Shown here in pieces: positions 23,564 to 32,395 of a stretch of DNA of 64,000 bases (the first letter of the stretch is position 1; each line of letters opens with the position of its first letter). Source of the stretch: Hyphomicrobiales bacterium (GTDB taxonomy: Bacteria; Pseudomonadota; Alphaproteobacteria; Rhizobiales; Aestuariivirgaceae); the NCBI GenBank assembly GCA_016185245.1, contig JACPNZ010000039.1:124001-188000 (forward strand). The letters run 5' to 3'. Made by a program: the position numbers and the translations under genes. Under the pieces are notes generated by a model, which saw nothing but the letters and a program-made list of their open reading frames with translations, was not told the origin of the DNA and ran no database searches.

Positions 23564-24489
23564 GCTGTCTTCCTCGCATAGCTGACGGCGATTTCGGCCG
23601 CCAGCCGGGCGTTGTTGGCGGCCAGCGCGATATTGGCGGCCAGCGACCGGCCGGCGGTGACGGCGGCGATCTCGGCAAGAAGAAACGGCGTCACCGCCTT
23701 GCCGCGCACGCCGTTCTGCGCGGCCTTCGCCACCGCGGCGGCGATGACCGGAGCCATTTCGTCGGCCGGGATTTCGGCCGCCGCCGGAATGGCGTTGGCG
23801 ACGACGATGCCGCCCGCAAGTCCGAGCTGCCATTTGGCCCGCATCAGGCTGGCCACCTCGGCGGCCGTATCGCATCGCATCGGCACCCCATGGCCGCTCG
23901 CCCGCGAATAGAAGGCGGGAAACTCATCGGTGCCAAAGCCGACGACCGGCACGCCCAAGGTCTCGAGCGCTTCGAGAGTGAGTGCCAGATCGAGGATGGC
24001 CTTGGCTCCGGCCGTCACCACGGCGACATTCGACTGCGAAAACTCGGTCAGGTCGGCCGAGATATCGAAACTCGTCTCGGCGCCGCGATGCACCCCGCCA
24101 ATGCCGCCGGTGGCAAAGACGGCAATGCCCGCCCGTGCCGCGAGGCGCATGGTCGAGGCCACGGTGGTGGCGCCATGCTGCATGCGGGCGACCACGTAAG
24201 GCAAGTCGCGGGTCGAGACCTTGCGAATGTGGCTTCCCTCGCGACCGAGGAATTCAAGCTCGTCGGCGGCAAGGCCGATCCTGATCGCACCGTCGAGAAT
24301 GGCGATGGTGGCCGGCACGGCACCGCCGTCGCGCACGATCCGTTCCAGCGCGCCGGCCGTCTCGACATTCCGCGGATAGGGCATGCCATGGGCGATGATG
24401 GTCGATTCGAGCGCCACCACGGCATGGCCGTCGTGCAAGGCGGCCGCGACCTCGGGAGTGAAACGCAGATAGGGGTGCTTGGCCGTCAT
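23560..24489 (-). CDS. psuG: Pseudouridine-5'-phosphate glycosidase
   Basis: 309 residues. PsuG splits the C-C glycosidic bond of pseudouridine 5'-phosphate to uracil and ribose 5-phosphate. The three catalytic residues known from E. coli (E31, H137, K166) are here at E28, H134 and K163, a constant offset of 3. Signature stretches are ALESTIIAHGMPYPRN, TGGIGGVHRGAE and VTAGAKAILD. It overlaps both neighbours by 4 nt (ATGA), so it is translated together with the upstream kinase and the downstream MttB homologue. Confidence 0.95.
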   Translation of the reverse strand: MTAKHPYLRFTPEVAAALHDGHAVVALESTIIAHGMPYPRNVETAGALERIVRDGGAVPATIAILDGAIRIGLAADELEFLGREGSHIRKVSTRDLPYVVARMQHGATTVASTMRLAARAGIAVFATGGIGGVHRGAETSFDISADLTEFSQSNVAVVTAGAKAILDLALTLEALETLGVPVVGFGTDEFPAFYSRASGHGVPMRCDTAAEVASLMRAKWQLGLAGGIVVANAIPAAAEIPADEMAPVIAAAVAKAAQNGVRGKAVTPFLLAEIAAVTAGRSLAANIALAANNARLAAEIAVSYARKTA

Positions 24490-25403
24490 GTCAGTCCTGC
24501 AAGACGCAAGAGACTATCACGGTCGAGGCGGCTCGCCACCGAGGAATGCGACTGCAGCTTGATCGCCGCCGCCGCCTGGCCCAGCCGCGCCGCGGCGGCG
24601 AGATCGTCCCCCGCCAACAGCCCGAACACCAGTCCCGCCACGGCCGCGTCCCCTGCCCCCGTCACATCGGCCACCGTCGCAACCTCCCTGGCCCCGATCG
24701 CCACCGGAGGCGATTTGCCATCGGACACCATGGCGCCGTCGCGCCCGCAGTGGACGATAACATTGGCGATGCCGCGGCCGTGCAGGGCGGCAATCGCTGC
24801 CGGCACGTCGTCGAGGCCGGTGGCGGCGCGGAGTTGCGACAAGTTGGGGGTTGCGGCGTAAATCCCGGCGAGAGTTGGCAGGTCAATGAGCTTCAGGGCC
24901 TTGGCCACCGAAATGGGTTCGATCACCAGTCTGATACTCCGGCGCGCTGCGAAATCGACCAGCCAGGCGAGACAGTCGACCGACAGGTTGCAATCGGCAA
25001 TCAGCATGTCGGCGGCAACCAGGCCGTCGGCTTCAGCCGCAAGATCGACCGGCGCAAGGCTTGCAACGCAGGGCATGTCATTGATCGCCGCCACCAACTC
25101 GCCCTTGCCATCCATGATGGCAAGATAGGTGTCGGAAACGGGTCCCGCCTCGCGCATCAGTGTGCAGTCGACGCCGGCCGCCTCAGTTGTCTGGCGGATC
25201 AGCCGGCCGTTGGCGTCGCTGCCAATGCGGGCGAAAAGCCTTACCGGCACCCCGAGCAGCGCCAGATTGTGGGCGATGTTGCGGGCAACGCCTCCCGCCA
25301 CGACACTCACGCTTCCCGGGTTCGACGTACCGGTCACGAAGCCTCCATGGCTTCGCCCCTTCACGTCGACATTGGCTCCGCCGATGACGACAACGCCCGC
25401 CAT
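24486..25403 (-). CDS. psuK: PfkB-family kinase, probable pseudouridine kinase
   Basis: 305 residues of the ribokinase/PfkB type. The N-terminal GGANVDVKGRS and GGVARNIAHNLALLG motifs are typical of PsuK, and the C-terminal catalytic DVTGAGDA holds the base Asp. It would phosphorylate pseudouridine (or a similar C-nucleoside) at the 5' position for the next gene, PsuG. The start codon shares a base with the MttB copy 2 stop. No nucleoside transporter is in the operon. Confidence 0.88.
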   Translation of the reverse strand: MAGVVVIGGANVDVKGRSHGGFVTGTSNPGSVSVVAGGVARNIAHNLALLGVPVRLFARIGSDANGRLIRQTTEAAGVDCTLMREAGPVSDTYLAIMDGKGELVAAINDMPCVASLAPVDLAAEADGLVAADMLIADCNLSVDCLAWLVDFAARRSIRLVIEPISVAKALKLIDLPTLAGIYAATPNLSQLRAATGLDDVPAAIAALHGRGIANVIVHCGRDGAMVSDGKSPPVAIGAREVATVADVTGAGDAAVAGLVFGLLAGDDLAAAARLGQAAAAIKLQSHSSVASRLDRDSLLRLAGLT

Positions 25404-26974
25404 CAGAAATCCGTCGGCGCCCCGCCCTCGCGCTTGCGGCGCTCGACGAAGGCATCGAGCTCCTCGGCGATCGCCGGATCGAGGGCGGGCTCCTGATAGT
25501 CGGCGAGCGCCTGCTTGTAGACCGCGTTGGCCTTCTGCCAGGCCTCGGGCTTACCGGCGGCGAGCCATTGCTGGTTGTTGCGCCAGTCGGAAACGATCGG
25601 GGTGTAGAAGGCATCGGTATAGCGGGCGAGCGTATGCTGGGCGCCGAAGAAATGGCCGCCGGGGCCCACTTCGCGGATGGCGTCGAGACCCAACGCATCC
25701 TCGCTCATTTCGAGGGGTTTCAGGAATTCCATCACCATCTGAATGAGATCGCAGTCGAGCACGAATTTCTCGAAGCTGGCGACGAGGCCGCCTTCCAGCC
25801 AGCCGGCCCCATGCATGACGAAATTTCCCCCGCCCATGGTTACACCCCACAGGGAGAACACGCTCTCATAGGCCGCCTGGGCATCGACCGTATTGGCGGC
25901 ACAGGTATTCGAGGTGCGGTAGGGTAGGTTGTAGCGCCTGGCCAGCTGGCCTCCGACGATGCAGGCCTTCATGTATTCGGGCGTGCCGAAGGCGGGTGCG
26001 CCCGACTTCATGTCGACGTTGGAGGTGAAACCTCCATAAATGACCGGCGCGCCCTTGCGGACGAGCTGGGTGAAGGCGAGGCCGGCGAGTGCTTCGGCAT
26101 TCTGTTCGACCAGCGCCCCAGCCACGGTGACCGGCGCCATGGCGCCGGCAAGCGTGAAGGGAGTGACGCACACCACCTGATTGCGCGCGGCCATCTCGAT
26201 CATGCCGGTCAGCATGTTGCCGTCGAGCTTCAGGGGCGAGTTGGTGTTGACGATGGTCGTCAGCGACGGCTCGCGCTCCATCTGCTCAGGCGTCAACCCT
26301 CTGGCGATGCGGGCGATCTCGATGGCATCGAGGATGCGCTCGCGGCCAAGCGAATAGGCGACGAAGGGCTTGTCCATCAGCCGCACCACATCGCGCAGCG
26401 CTTCGAGATGGCGGATCGAGGCGTGCACATCGACGGGCTCGACCGGATAGCCGGCGCAGAAGCCGACGCAGTTGAAATATTGCCCAAGCTTGAGAAAGTT
26501 GCGGAAATCCGCCTGGTTACCGGTGCGGCGGCCGCCTTCCATGTCGTGGCAGTTGGGCGGGCTGCCGACGGTGCCGAAGAGGATGTTGGGGCCGCCGATC
26601 TCCACGGTATTGTCGGGATTGCGCGCGTGCAGCGTGAAGTGCGAAGGCGCCAAGGCCATCGCCTCTTCGATCATCGCCGGATCGAAGCGCACCCGTTCGC
26701 CGTCGATTGCTGCACCGGCGCGCTTCAGAATGTCGCGGGCCTCGGGCAGCATGAAATCCATGCCGATCTCAGAGAGCACCTTGAGCGAGGCGTGGTGGAT
26801 CGCTTCGATCTCGTCGGCCGACAAAATTGCCATCGGCGGGAAAGCGCGTGCCACCTTGCGCCGGGAAAGCTGTGGAATGGTGGGCTTGCCGCCGCCCCGG
26901 CGTGCAGCACTGCGTCCGCCGCGGCGCGAGGTTTCGGGACTCGAGGTGACGGTATCGGTTTCGTTCACGGTCAT
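25403..26974 (-). CDS. Trimethylamine methyltransferase (MttB)-family protein, copy 2
   Basis: 523 residues, close in sequence to copy 1 (shared YGGFTSNVDMKSGAPAFGTP and VDAQAAYESVFSLWG). Residues 1-45 are a Ser/Thr/Arg-rich extension before the conserved barrel. No in-frame amber codon. It overlaps the upstream LysR gene by 4 nt and psuK by 1 nt. It should pass methyl groups to a corrinoid protein, for which the only candidate in the window is at 33260. Confidence 0.9.
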   Translation of the reverse strand: MTVNETDTVTSSPETSRRGGRSAARRGGGKPTIPQLSRRKVARAFPPMAILSADEIEAIHHASLKVLSEIGMDFMLPEARDILKRAGAAIDGERVRFDPAMIEEAMALAPSHFTLHARNPDNTVEIGGPNILFGTVGSPPNCHDMEGGRRTGNQADFRNFLKLGQYFNCVGFCAGYPVEPVDVHASIRHLEALRDVVRLMDKPFVAYSLGRERILDAIEIARIARGLTPEQMEREPSLTTIVNTNSPLKLDGNMLTGMIEMAARNQVVCVTPFTLAGAMAPVTVAGALVEQNAEALAGLAFTQLVRKGAPVIYGGFTSNVDMKSGAPAFGTPEYMKACIVGGQLARRYNLPYRTSNTCAANTVDAQAAYESVFSLWGVTMGGGNFVMHGAGWLEGGLVASFEKFVLDCDLIQMVMEFLKPLEMSEDALGLDAIREVGPGGHFFGAQHTLARYTDAFYTPIVSDWRNNQQWLAAGKPEAWQKANAVYKQALADYQEPALDPAIAEELDAFVERRKREGGAPTDF

Positions 26975-27897
26975 TTTCCTTTGTCGCGATAGGCATCAAG
27001 GCCCGGGTCGGCGGCAACCTGTTTCACCAACCAGTCCTCGAAGCGCTTGATCTTGGGTTTCATGCGGTGTTCGGCATTGCAGGCAAAAAGCCAGTTGTGG
27101 CGATGGGCAACGCGCAACGGGAAGGGCTGCACCAGGCGGCCCGATTTGATTTCCTCGGTGGCGAAGGGCCCGATGGTCATGGCGACGCCGCGGCCCTCGA
27201 TCGCCGCCTCCTGGGCCAGGATGTAACTGTCGAAGGCCAGCCGGTCGGAGAGCTTGATGCCCTTGACGCCGGCCGCCTCAAGCCAGATGTGCCAGTCCTC
27301 CTCGGCGGTATAGACATAGAGGAGCTTGTGCTTTTTCAGATCCTGGGGCGACTTGAGGGCATTCGGGCCCTTGAGCAGCTCAGGCGAGCATACCGGCGTC
27401 AGCAGCGAGCGGAACAGCGTGCGGTAATAATGATCGGGCGAACGGTTGCGGGCGAGAATGAATCCGGCATCGACATGGGCCTCGTCGAAATCCCAGTCGA
27501 AATAGGAGGTCGACAGCCTGACCTTCATGTCGGGATAGCGTTTCTCGAAATCATGGAGCCGCGGGATCAGCCATTTGAGCGCCACGGTCACATAGACCTG
27601 CACGGTCAGCTCATTGTCGGCAGCGGGCGGGCGGAGCGCCCTTGTCTGGGCCTCGATCTGGTCGAAGGCTTCGCGGATCGCCGGATAGTAAGTGTGCCCC
27701 AATTGGGTGAGCTCAGCGCGCCTGGCATCGCGGCGGAAGAGCTGCACGCCAAGGCGCTGTTCCAGCGCCTTCACCTGGTGGCTCACCGCCGAGCGGGTGA
27801 TGCCCAGTTCGCCGGCGGCCAAGCGAAAGCTGCCGCACCGGGCCGCAGCTTCGAAGGCGGTAAGCGCGCGTAAGGGCGGCAGGTCACGTCTGGGCAA
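26971..27897 (-). CDS. LysR-family transcriptional regulator (GcvA-like)
   Basis: 308 residues. The N-terminal winged helix-turn-helix reads LRALTAFEAAARCGSFRLAA and ELGITRSAVSHQVKALEQRLG, and the rest is a co-inducer-binding domain. It is the first gene of the leftward operon and divergent from MttB copy 3, the classic setting for a LysR protein controlling both directions. Its candidate operator is at 27969-27985. A GcvA-like effector (amino acid or small amine) is possible but unproven. Confidence 0.92.
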   Translation of the reverse strand: MPRRDLPPLRALTAFEAAARCGSFRLAAGELGITRSAVSHQVKALEQRLGVQLFRRDARRAELTQLGHTYYPAIREAFDQIEAQTRALRPPAADNELTVQVYVTVALKWLIPRLHDFEKRYPDMKVRLSTSYFDWDFDEAHVDAGFILARNRSPDHYYRTLFRSLLTPVCSPELLKGPNALKSPQDLKKHKLLYVYTAEEDWHIWLEAAGVKGIKLSDRLAFDSYILAQEAAIEGRGVAMTIGPFATEEIKSGRLVQPFPLRVAHRHNWLFACNAEHRMKPKIKRFEDWLVKQVAADPGLDAYRDKGK

Positions 27898-27968
27898 AAT
27901 TCTTCACCATCGGTTTGGCGCTGTGCGTTATTAACACTGGCCAATTGACCGACATAAGGGGAGTAATG

Positions 27969-27985
27969 GGTGAAATATTTTCACC
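27969..27985. promoter_or_regulatory. Perfect LysR-type palindrome in the divergent promoter region
   Basis: GGTGAAA-TAT-TTTCACC is a perfect inverted repeat (7-bp arms, 3-bp centre). It includes the T-N11-A spacing (T27971, A27983) that defines LysR-type boxes. It lies 72 bp upstream of the LysR start and 77 bp upstream of the MttB copy 3 start, so one site could control both operons. Confidence 0.65.
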
Positions 27986-28061
27986 TAATACACCGAAAAC
28001 TGGGCCTTTGCACCGGGTCGCCGAAAAGGCAGATACTGCCCTCAAATCGAGGAGAATTTCC

Positions 28062-29642
28062 ATGACTGCCGTCGAGGACCTGTCACGCCGCCGCGGCGGA
28101 CGCGAAGCCCGCAAGGCGCTGCGGTCGCGCGCCATACCGATGGCCGAGGCCGCCGTGCGCCCCGGCATGGCGGGTGGCCAGTACAAGCCGCTCACCGATC
28201 ATGACATGAGCCGCATCCACGAGACGGCGCTGAAGCTCCTGGAAACCGTGGGCTTCGCCCAGGCGATCCCCAGCTGCGTCGAGGCGATGACGGCGAAAGG
28301 CTGCTGGCTCAACGCCAACGACCGACTCTGCATCCCGCGCGCTCTAGTCGAGGACACGCTGGCGAATTGTGCCCGCAACTTCGTACTGCACGGCCGCGAT
28401 GCCAAGCACGACATGGAGCCTTCCGGCAACCGCGTCTACTTCGGCACCGCCGGGGCCGCCGTCCACATCGTCGAGCCGGAAACCCGAACCTATCGTGAAT
28501 CGCTGCTGGTCGATCTCTACGATGCCGCCCGCATCGTCGATACCTGCGAGCACATCCACTTCTTCCAGCGCTCGCTCACCGCCCGCGACATGATCACCGG
28601 CCACGACCTCGACATCAACACCATGTATGCCTGTCTGGCCGGTACCCAGAAACATGTCGGCACCAGCATGGTGGCGCCCGAGCATGTGGACGAGTGCCTG
28701 CAAATGCTGCACTTCGTCGCCGGTGGCGAAGCCCAGTGGCGCGAGCGGCCCTTCGTGTCGCAGTCGAACTGCTTCGTCGTGCCGCCGATGAAGTTCGCCG
28801 AGGATGCCTGCCGCTGCCTCGAAGTGGCGGCTCGCGGTGGCATGCCGGTGCTGCTCCTGTCCGCCGCGCAAGCCGGTGCCACCTCGCCCGCCGCCCTTGC
28901 CGGAACCGTCGTCCAGGCGGTGGCCGAATGCCTCGCCGGTCTCGTCTACATCAATTGCATCGTGCCCGGTGCGGTGGCGATCTGGGGCCCCTGGCCCTTC
29001 GTTTCGGACTTGCGCACCGGGGCCATGTCGGGAGGCTCCGGCGAACAGGCGTTGATTACCTCGGGCTGTGCGCAGATGGGGCATTTCTATAATCTGACCG
29101 TCGGTTCCGCCGCCGGCATGTGCGACTCGAAGATGCCCGACATGCAGGCGGGCTACGAAAAGGGTGTCACCGCCGGCATCTCGGCGATGACCGGCATCAA
29201 CCTGATGTACGAAACCGCCGGCATGCATGCCTCGCTCCTCGGCTTCTGCCTCGAGAGCCTGTTGATCGACAACGACATGCTGGGCTCGATCAACCGCAAT
29301 GTCCGCGGCATCGAAGTCACCGACGAGACCCTGTCGCTCGAGGTGATCGCCGAAGTCTGTCTGGAAGGCCCCGGCCACTATCTCGGCAGCGAGCAGACGC
29401 TCAGCCTCATGCAGAAGGAATACGTCTATCCCCATGTTGCCAACCGCATGAGCCCCAAAGAATGGATCGAGGCCGGCAAGCCCGATCTCATCGAGCGCGC
29501 CACGGCGAAGAAGCGCGAGATCCTGTCGACCTATTATCCCGACTATCTGCCCTTCGAGATGGACAAGGCGATCCGGGCGAAGCACGACATCAAGCTGTTG
29601 CGTCAGGCGATGGAACCGGGCGATCCGCGCTGGGCCAAATAA
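28062..29642 (+). CDS. Trimethylamine methyltransferase (MttB)-family protein, copy 3 (divergent type)
   Basis: 526 residues, a more distant MttB homologue than copies 1 and 2 (GQYKPLTDHDMSRIHETALKLLE; then AGMHASLLGFCLESLLIDNDM and EGPGHYLGSEQTL). No in-frame TAG. The ATG at 28062 is preceded by GAGGAG; the frame is open back to 27915 but that extension crosses the promoter and operator. It leads the rightward operon. The substrate is probably a methylated amine, perhaps different from that of the other two copies. Confidence 0.9.
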   Translation: MTAVEDLSRRRGGREARKALRSRAIPMAEAAVRPGMAGGQYKPLTDHDMSRIHETALKLLETVGFAQAIPSCVEAMTAKGCWLNANDRLCIPRALVEDTLANCARNFVLHGRDAKHDMEPSGNRVYFGTAGAAVHIVEPETRTYRESLLVDLYDAARIVDTCEHIHFFQRSLTARDMITGHDLDINTMYACLAGTQKHVGTSMVAPEHVDECLQMLHFVAGGEAQWRERPFVSQSNCFVVPPMKFAEDACRCLEVAARGGMPVLLLSAAQAGATSPAALAGTVVQAVAECLAGLVYINCIVPGAVAIWGPWPFVSDLRTGAMSGGSGEQALITSGCAQMGHFYNLTVGSAAGMCDSKMPDMQAGYEKGVTAGISAMTGINLMYETAGMHASLLGFCLESLLIDNDMLGSINRNVRGIEVTDETLSLEVIAEVCLEGPGHYLGSEQTLSLMQKEYVYPHVANRMSPKEWIEAGKPDLIERATAKKREILSTYYPDYLPFEMDKAIRAKHDIKLLRQAMEPGDPRWAK

Positions 29643-30304
29643 TGGAGCACCCGATCCTGGCGACGATCGGGCGGGAGGGCTTCACCGCGTTCGGCTGGTT
29701 CGCACCCCGCCCCGGCGACGGGTTGCCGGAGGATACCCGCTTTGTCATCCTCATCGGCAATGCCGGGCCCCAGATGTTCCGGCGCTTTGCCCGCGAGCGC
29801 CATCCTTCCACCGATGCGCTCGACGCTTGGACCAGGGACGTGGTGAACGCCCTCGCCGCCGACCTCGGAGCTCGCCCCATCTTCCCCTTCGATAAGCCCT
29901 ATCCGCCGATCCTCACCTGGGCACGGCGCGCCGGCGGCGGCCATGTCTCGCCGCTCGGCCTCAACATCCACCCGACCTATGGGCTGTGGCATGCCTATCG
30001 CGCCGCCCTTCTCTTTCCGGTGGCCTTCGACCTGCCGCCCGCCTCGGCCGGTGCGCATCCGTGCGAGAGTTGCGCCGAAAAACCCTGCCTCACCGCCTGC
30101 CCGGTCGGGGCCTTCACCACCGGGAGTTACGACACCAAAGCCTGTGCCGGTCATCTAAGGTCGGTCGCCGGCGAGCCGTGCATGGCCGCAGGCTGCCTTG
30201 CCCGCCATGCCTGCCCCGTGGGACAAGGTTTTGCCTATGCGCCAGCCCAGGCGCGGTTCCACATGCGCGCCTTCCTGGCGGCGCGACAACAGGCAGGCGA
30301 CTGA
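29642..30304 (+). CDS. Two-cluster [4Fe-4S] ferredoxin-like protein
   Basis: 220 residues. The C-terminal third has two cysteine sets, CESCAEKPCLTACPVGA and C-x11-C-x4-C-x5-CPVG, as expected for two [4Fe-4S] clusters. The N-terminal ~140 residues show no recognised catalytic motif but recall QueG-like/corrinoid-interacting reductases. Its start shares a base with the MttB copy 3 stop (TAATG). Inference: it may supply low-potential electrons to reactivate the corrinoid protein, as no RamA-type activator is visible in the window. Confidence 0.75.
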   Translation: MEHPILATIGREGFTAFGWFAPRPGDGLPEDTRFVILIGNAGPQMFRRFARERHPSTDALDAWTRDVVNALAADLGARPIFPFDKPYPPILTWARRAGGGHVSPLGLNIHPTYGLWHAYRAALLFPVAFDLPPASAGAHPCESCAEKPCLTACPVGAFTTGSYDTKACAGHLRSVAGEPCMAAGCLARHACPVGQGFAYAPAQARFHMRAFLAARQQAGD

Positions 30305-31216
30305 ATGTACGATCACATTGCCCGCAAGCTCGCCTCCGGCGACATCATTATCCTCGACGGCGGCACCGGCACCGACATCCAGCGGCGCGGCGCGCCGATG
30401 AGCGGCGAAACCTGGTGCGCCGAAGTGAACCACACGCGCCCGGAAATCGTCCAGGCAGTGCATGAGGACTACATCGGCGCCGGCGCCGAGATCGTCACCG
30501 CCAACACCTTCGCCACCAGCGCGCTCCTGTTCGATGCGCTAGGACGCAACGACGATCTGGTGACCATCGACCGGGCGGCCGTCGCCATCGCTCGCCGGGC
30601 AACGCACGGAACGCCTGTCGCGGTTGCCGGCTCGCTGTCGACCATGCGGCCGGTCATCGCCGGCAGCGACCGCACCGCCAAGCAGCGGCAGTGGCCGGAA
30701 GCGGCGGCCCGCGCCCTGTTCCGGCGCAAGGCCGAGAACCTTGCCACCTGTGGCGTCGATCTCATCATGCTGGAGATGATGCGCGATTGCGACTATTCGC
30801 TGTGGGCGACGGAAGCGGCACTTGCCACCGACCTTCCCGTCTGGGTCGGCATTTCGGTCGAACGCCGGGCCGACGGCAAGATCGCGGGCTTCGGCCGCGA
30901 AGACCAGCTGCTCGACGACGTCGCTCCGGTGCTGGCGGCAACCAAACCCGCCGTCATCTCGATCATGCACACTTCGCCCAACGACACCGACGAGGCTCTG
31001 GAGATCGTGCGCAGATCGTGGAGCGGGCCGCTCGGCGCCTATCCGGAAAGCGGCTATTTCAGGATGCCGGACTGGCAGTTCATCGACATCATTTCGCCGG
31101 CCGACCTGGTGGCGAAGTCGTGCGGCTGGCAGCGCCAGGGCGTGACGATTTTCGGCGGCTGCTGCGGCGTCGGTCCCGATCACATCGCCGCGCTGAAAAC
31201 GGAGTGGTCACGATGA
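30305..31216 (+). CDS. Homocysteine S-methyltransferase-family protein with altered zinc site
   Basis: 303 residues, a TIM barrel of the BHMT/MmuM family (DGGTGTDIQRRGAP, then FGGCCGVGPDHI with C286 and C287). The first zinc cysteine, normally in a GINC motif, is His here (SIMHTSPND, H222). It starts directly after the Fe-S gene stop. In this operon it may take methyl groups from the corrinoid or from the methylated substrate to an acceptor. The acceptor may not be homocysteine. Confidence 0.85.
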   Translation: MYDHIARKLASGDIIILDGGTGTDIQRRGAPMSGETWCAEVNHTRPEIVQAVHEDYIGAGAEIVTANTFATSALLFDALGRNDDLVTIDRAAVAIARRATHGTPVAVAGSLSTMRPVIAGSDRTAKQRQWPEAAARALFRRKAENLATCGVDLIMLEMMRDCDYSLWATEAALATDLPVWVGISVERRADGKIAGFGREDQLLDDVAPVLAATKPAVISIMHTSPNDTDEALEIVRRSWSGPLGAYPESGYFRMPDWQFIDIISPADLVAKSCGWQRQGVTIFGGCCGVGPDHIAALKTEWSR

Positions 31217-31602
31217 AAACCGGTTCCTGCCTGTGCGGCGCGGTGAAGTACGAAGTACATGGGCCCCTGCGCCCGGTGATCGCCTGCCACTGCAGCCAGT
31301 GCCGCAAGCAGACCGGCACTTATATGTCGGCAACCGCCGCCGAGGACGGCGATTTCCGCCTGACCGAGGCGCGGGGCTTGCGCTGGTACCGGTCGAGCCC
31401 TTCGGCCAAGCGCGGCTTCTGCGGCGAATGCGGTTCGGTGCTGTTCTGGAAGGGCGACGGTCTCGACAACACGTCAATCACCGCCGGCTCGCTTGACGGC
31501 CGCACCGGATTGGCGCTCGAGGGCCACATCTATTGCGCCGACGCCGGCGACTATTACGAAATCGCCGGCGGCTCCTACCGCAAGTCCCAGTGGGAGGATT
31601 AA
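31213..31602 (+). CDS. GFA/CENP-V-family zinc protein
   Basis: 129 residues with all the zinc cysteines of the glutathione-dependent formaldehyde-activating family: SCLCGAVKYEV, ACHCSQCRKQTG and GFCGECGSVLFW. The founder, Gfa, speeds up S-hydroxymethylglutathione formation, but most members are not proven to do so. It overlaps the upstream gene by 4 nt (ATGA) and the convergent DUF1638 gene by 4 nt. A formaldehyde role next to demethylases is attractive but is inference. Confidence 0.85.
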   Translation: MKTGSCLCGAVKYEVHGPLRPVIACHCSQCRKQTGTYMSATAAEDGDFRLTEARGLRWYRSSPSAKRGFCGECGSVLFWKGDGLDNTSITAGSLDGRTGLALEGHIYCADAGDYYEIAGGSYRKSQWED

Positions 31603-32249
31603 GCCGGGCCGCCGGCCCCGATCCGCTCGAGGTCGCTGGCCAGTTCGCCATAGCCCACGAAGCGGTACTCATAGGCAAGGCCCAGTTTCTTGGCCGCCGC
31701 CATCGCCTTCTTGGCCAGATCCTCGTCATGGGTCTGGGCTAGATAGACAATCTTCGTGTAGTTGCTGAAATAGAGCGGCAGCAGTTCGGGATGGCGGTCA
31801 ATCCCGAGGCCCGCCCAGATCAGCTTGTCGAAATGCCGGGCCAGATAGTCGGTCAGGAAGAACGAGGTGATGTCGTCATCGGCCTTCGCGGCAAAAGCCG
31901 GATTGCCGGAGAAGAAGGCATAGCAGTGGGGCCCGGCGATCCGCTCCACCTGCTCGTCCGCCAGCATGGCATCGAGCAATCCGCCGGTCCCGCAATCGCC
32001 ATAGAGCACGAAGATCGAACGGTACTGGCCCCTGGCCTCCCGGATTTTCTCCCGCACCCCGGGCACGATCTTGCCGGGGGTGTTGTGCCATTTGGCCGGC
32101 AGGCATTGCAGGTCGAAGGCGGTCCAGCGGTTCTTCTCGATCAAGTCGACGATCTCGCGGGCCAGCGCCCCGCAGGCTATCAGCAGCACCTCGCCCTTGC
32201 CCGCCGTGAAGGCGAATTCGTCGGAGGGTTTAAGGTTGACGAGGGTCAT
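31599..32249 (-). CDS. DUF1638 protein linked to corrinoid methyltransferases
   Basis: 216 residues of the DUF1638 family (LLIACGALAREI, LPAKWHNTPGKI, LYGDCGTGG). Family members commonly sit beside MttB and corrinoid genes. Conserved Cys, His and Asp residues suggest a metal or cofactor role, but the activity is unknown. It is leftward, with its start facing the toxin-antitoxin pair. Confidence 0.85.
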   Translation of the reverse strand: MTLVNLKPSDEFAFTAGKGEVLLIACGALAREIVDLIEKNRWTAFDLQCLPAKWHNTPGKIVPGVREKIREARGQYRSIFVLYGDCGTGGLLDAMLADEQVERIAGPHCYAFFSGNPAFAAKADDDITSFFLTDYLARHFDKLIWAGLGIDRHPELLPLYFSNYTKIVYLAQTHDEDLAKKAMAAAKKLGLAYEYRFVGYGELASDLERIGAGGPA

Positions 32250-32395
32250 TCGATTTCCATCCTAAGGCGATCTTCCGGCTTGTGGCCCGCCGCCGCGCGA
32301 AGAATTACGGCGGCCCGCCGGTCAAGGACGGCGTCCGGGCCAACCTGTACACGCCTTTGCCAATTCGTTCCGCGCCAAATGTAATTTGCAAGGCA

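Noticed and set aside
22040-29642. Possible pyrrolysine (in-frame TAG) in the MttB homologues
   Set aside because: All three frames are continuous to full family length with no internal stop, so they are non-pyrrolysine members.
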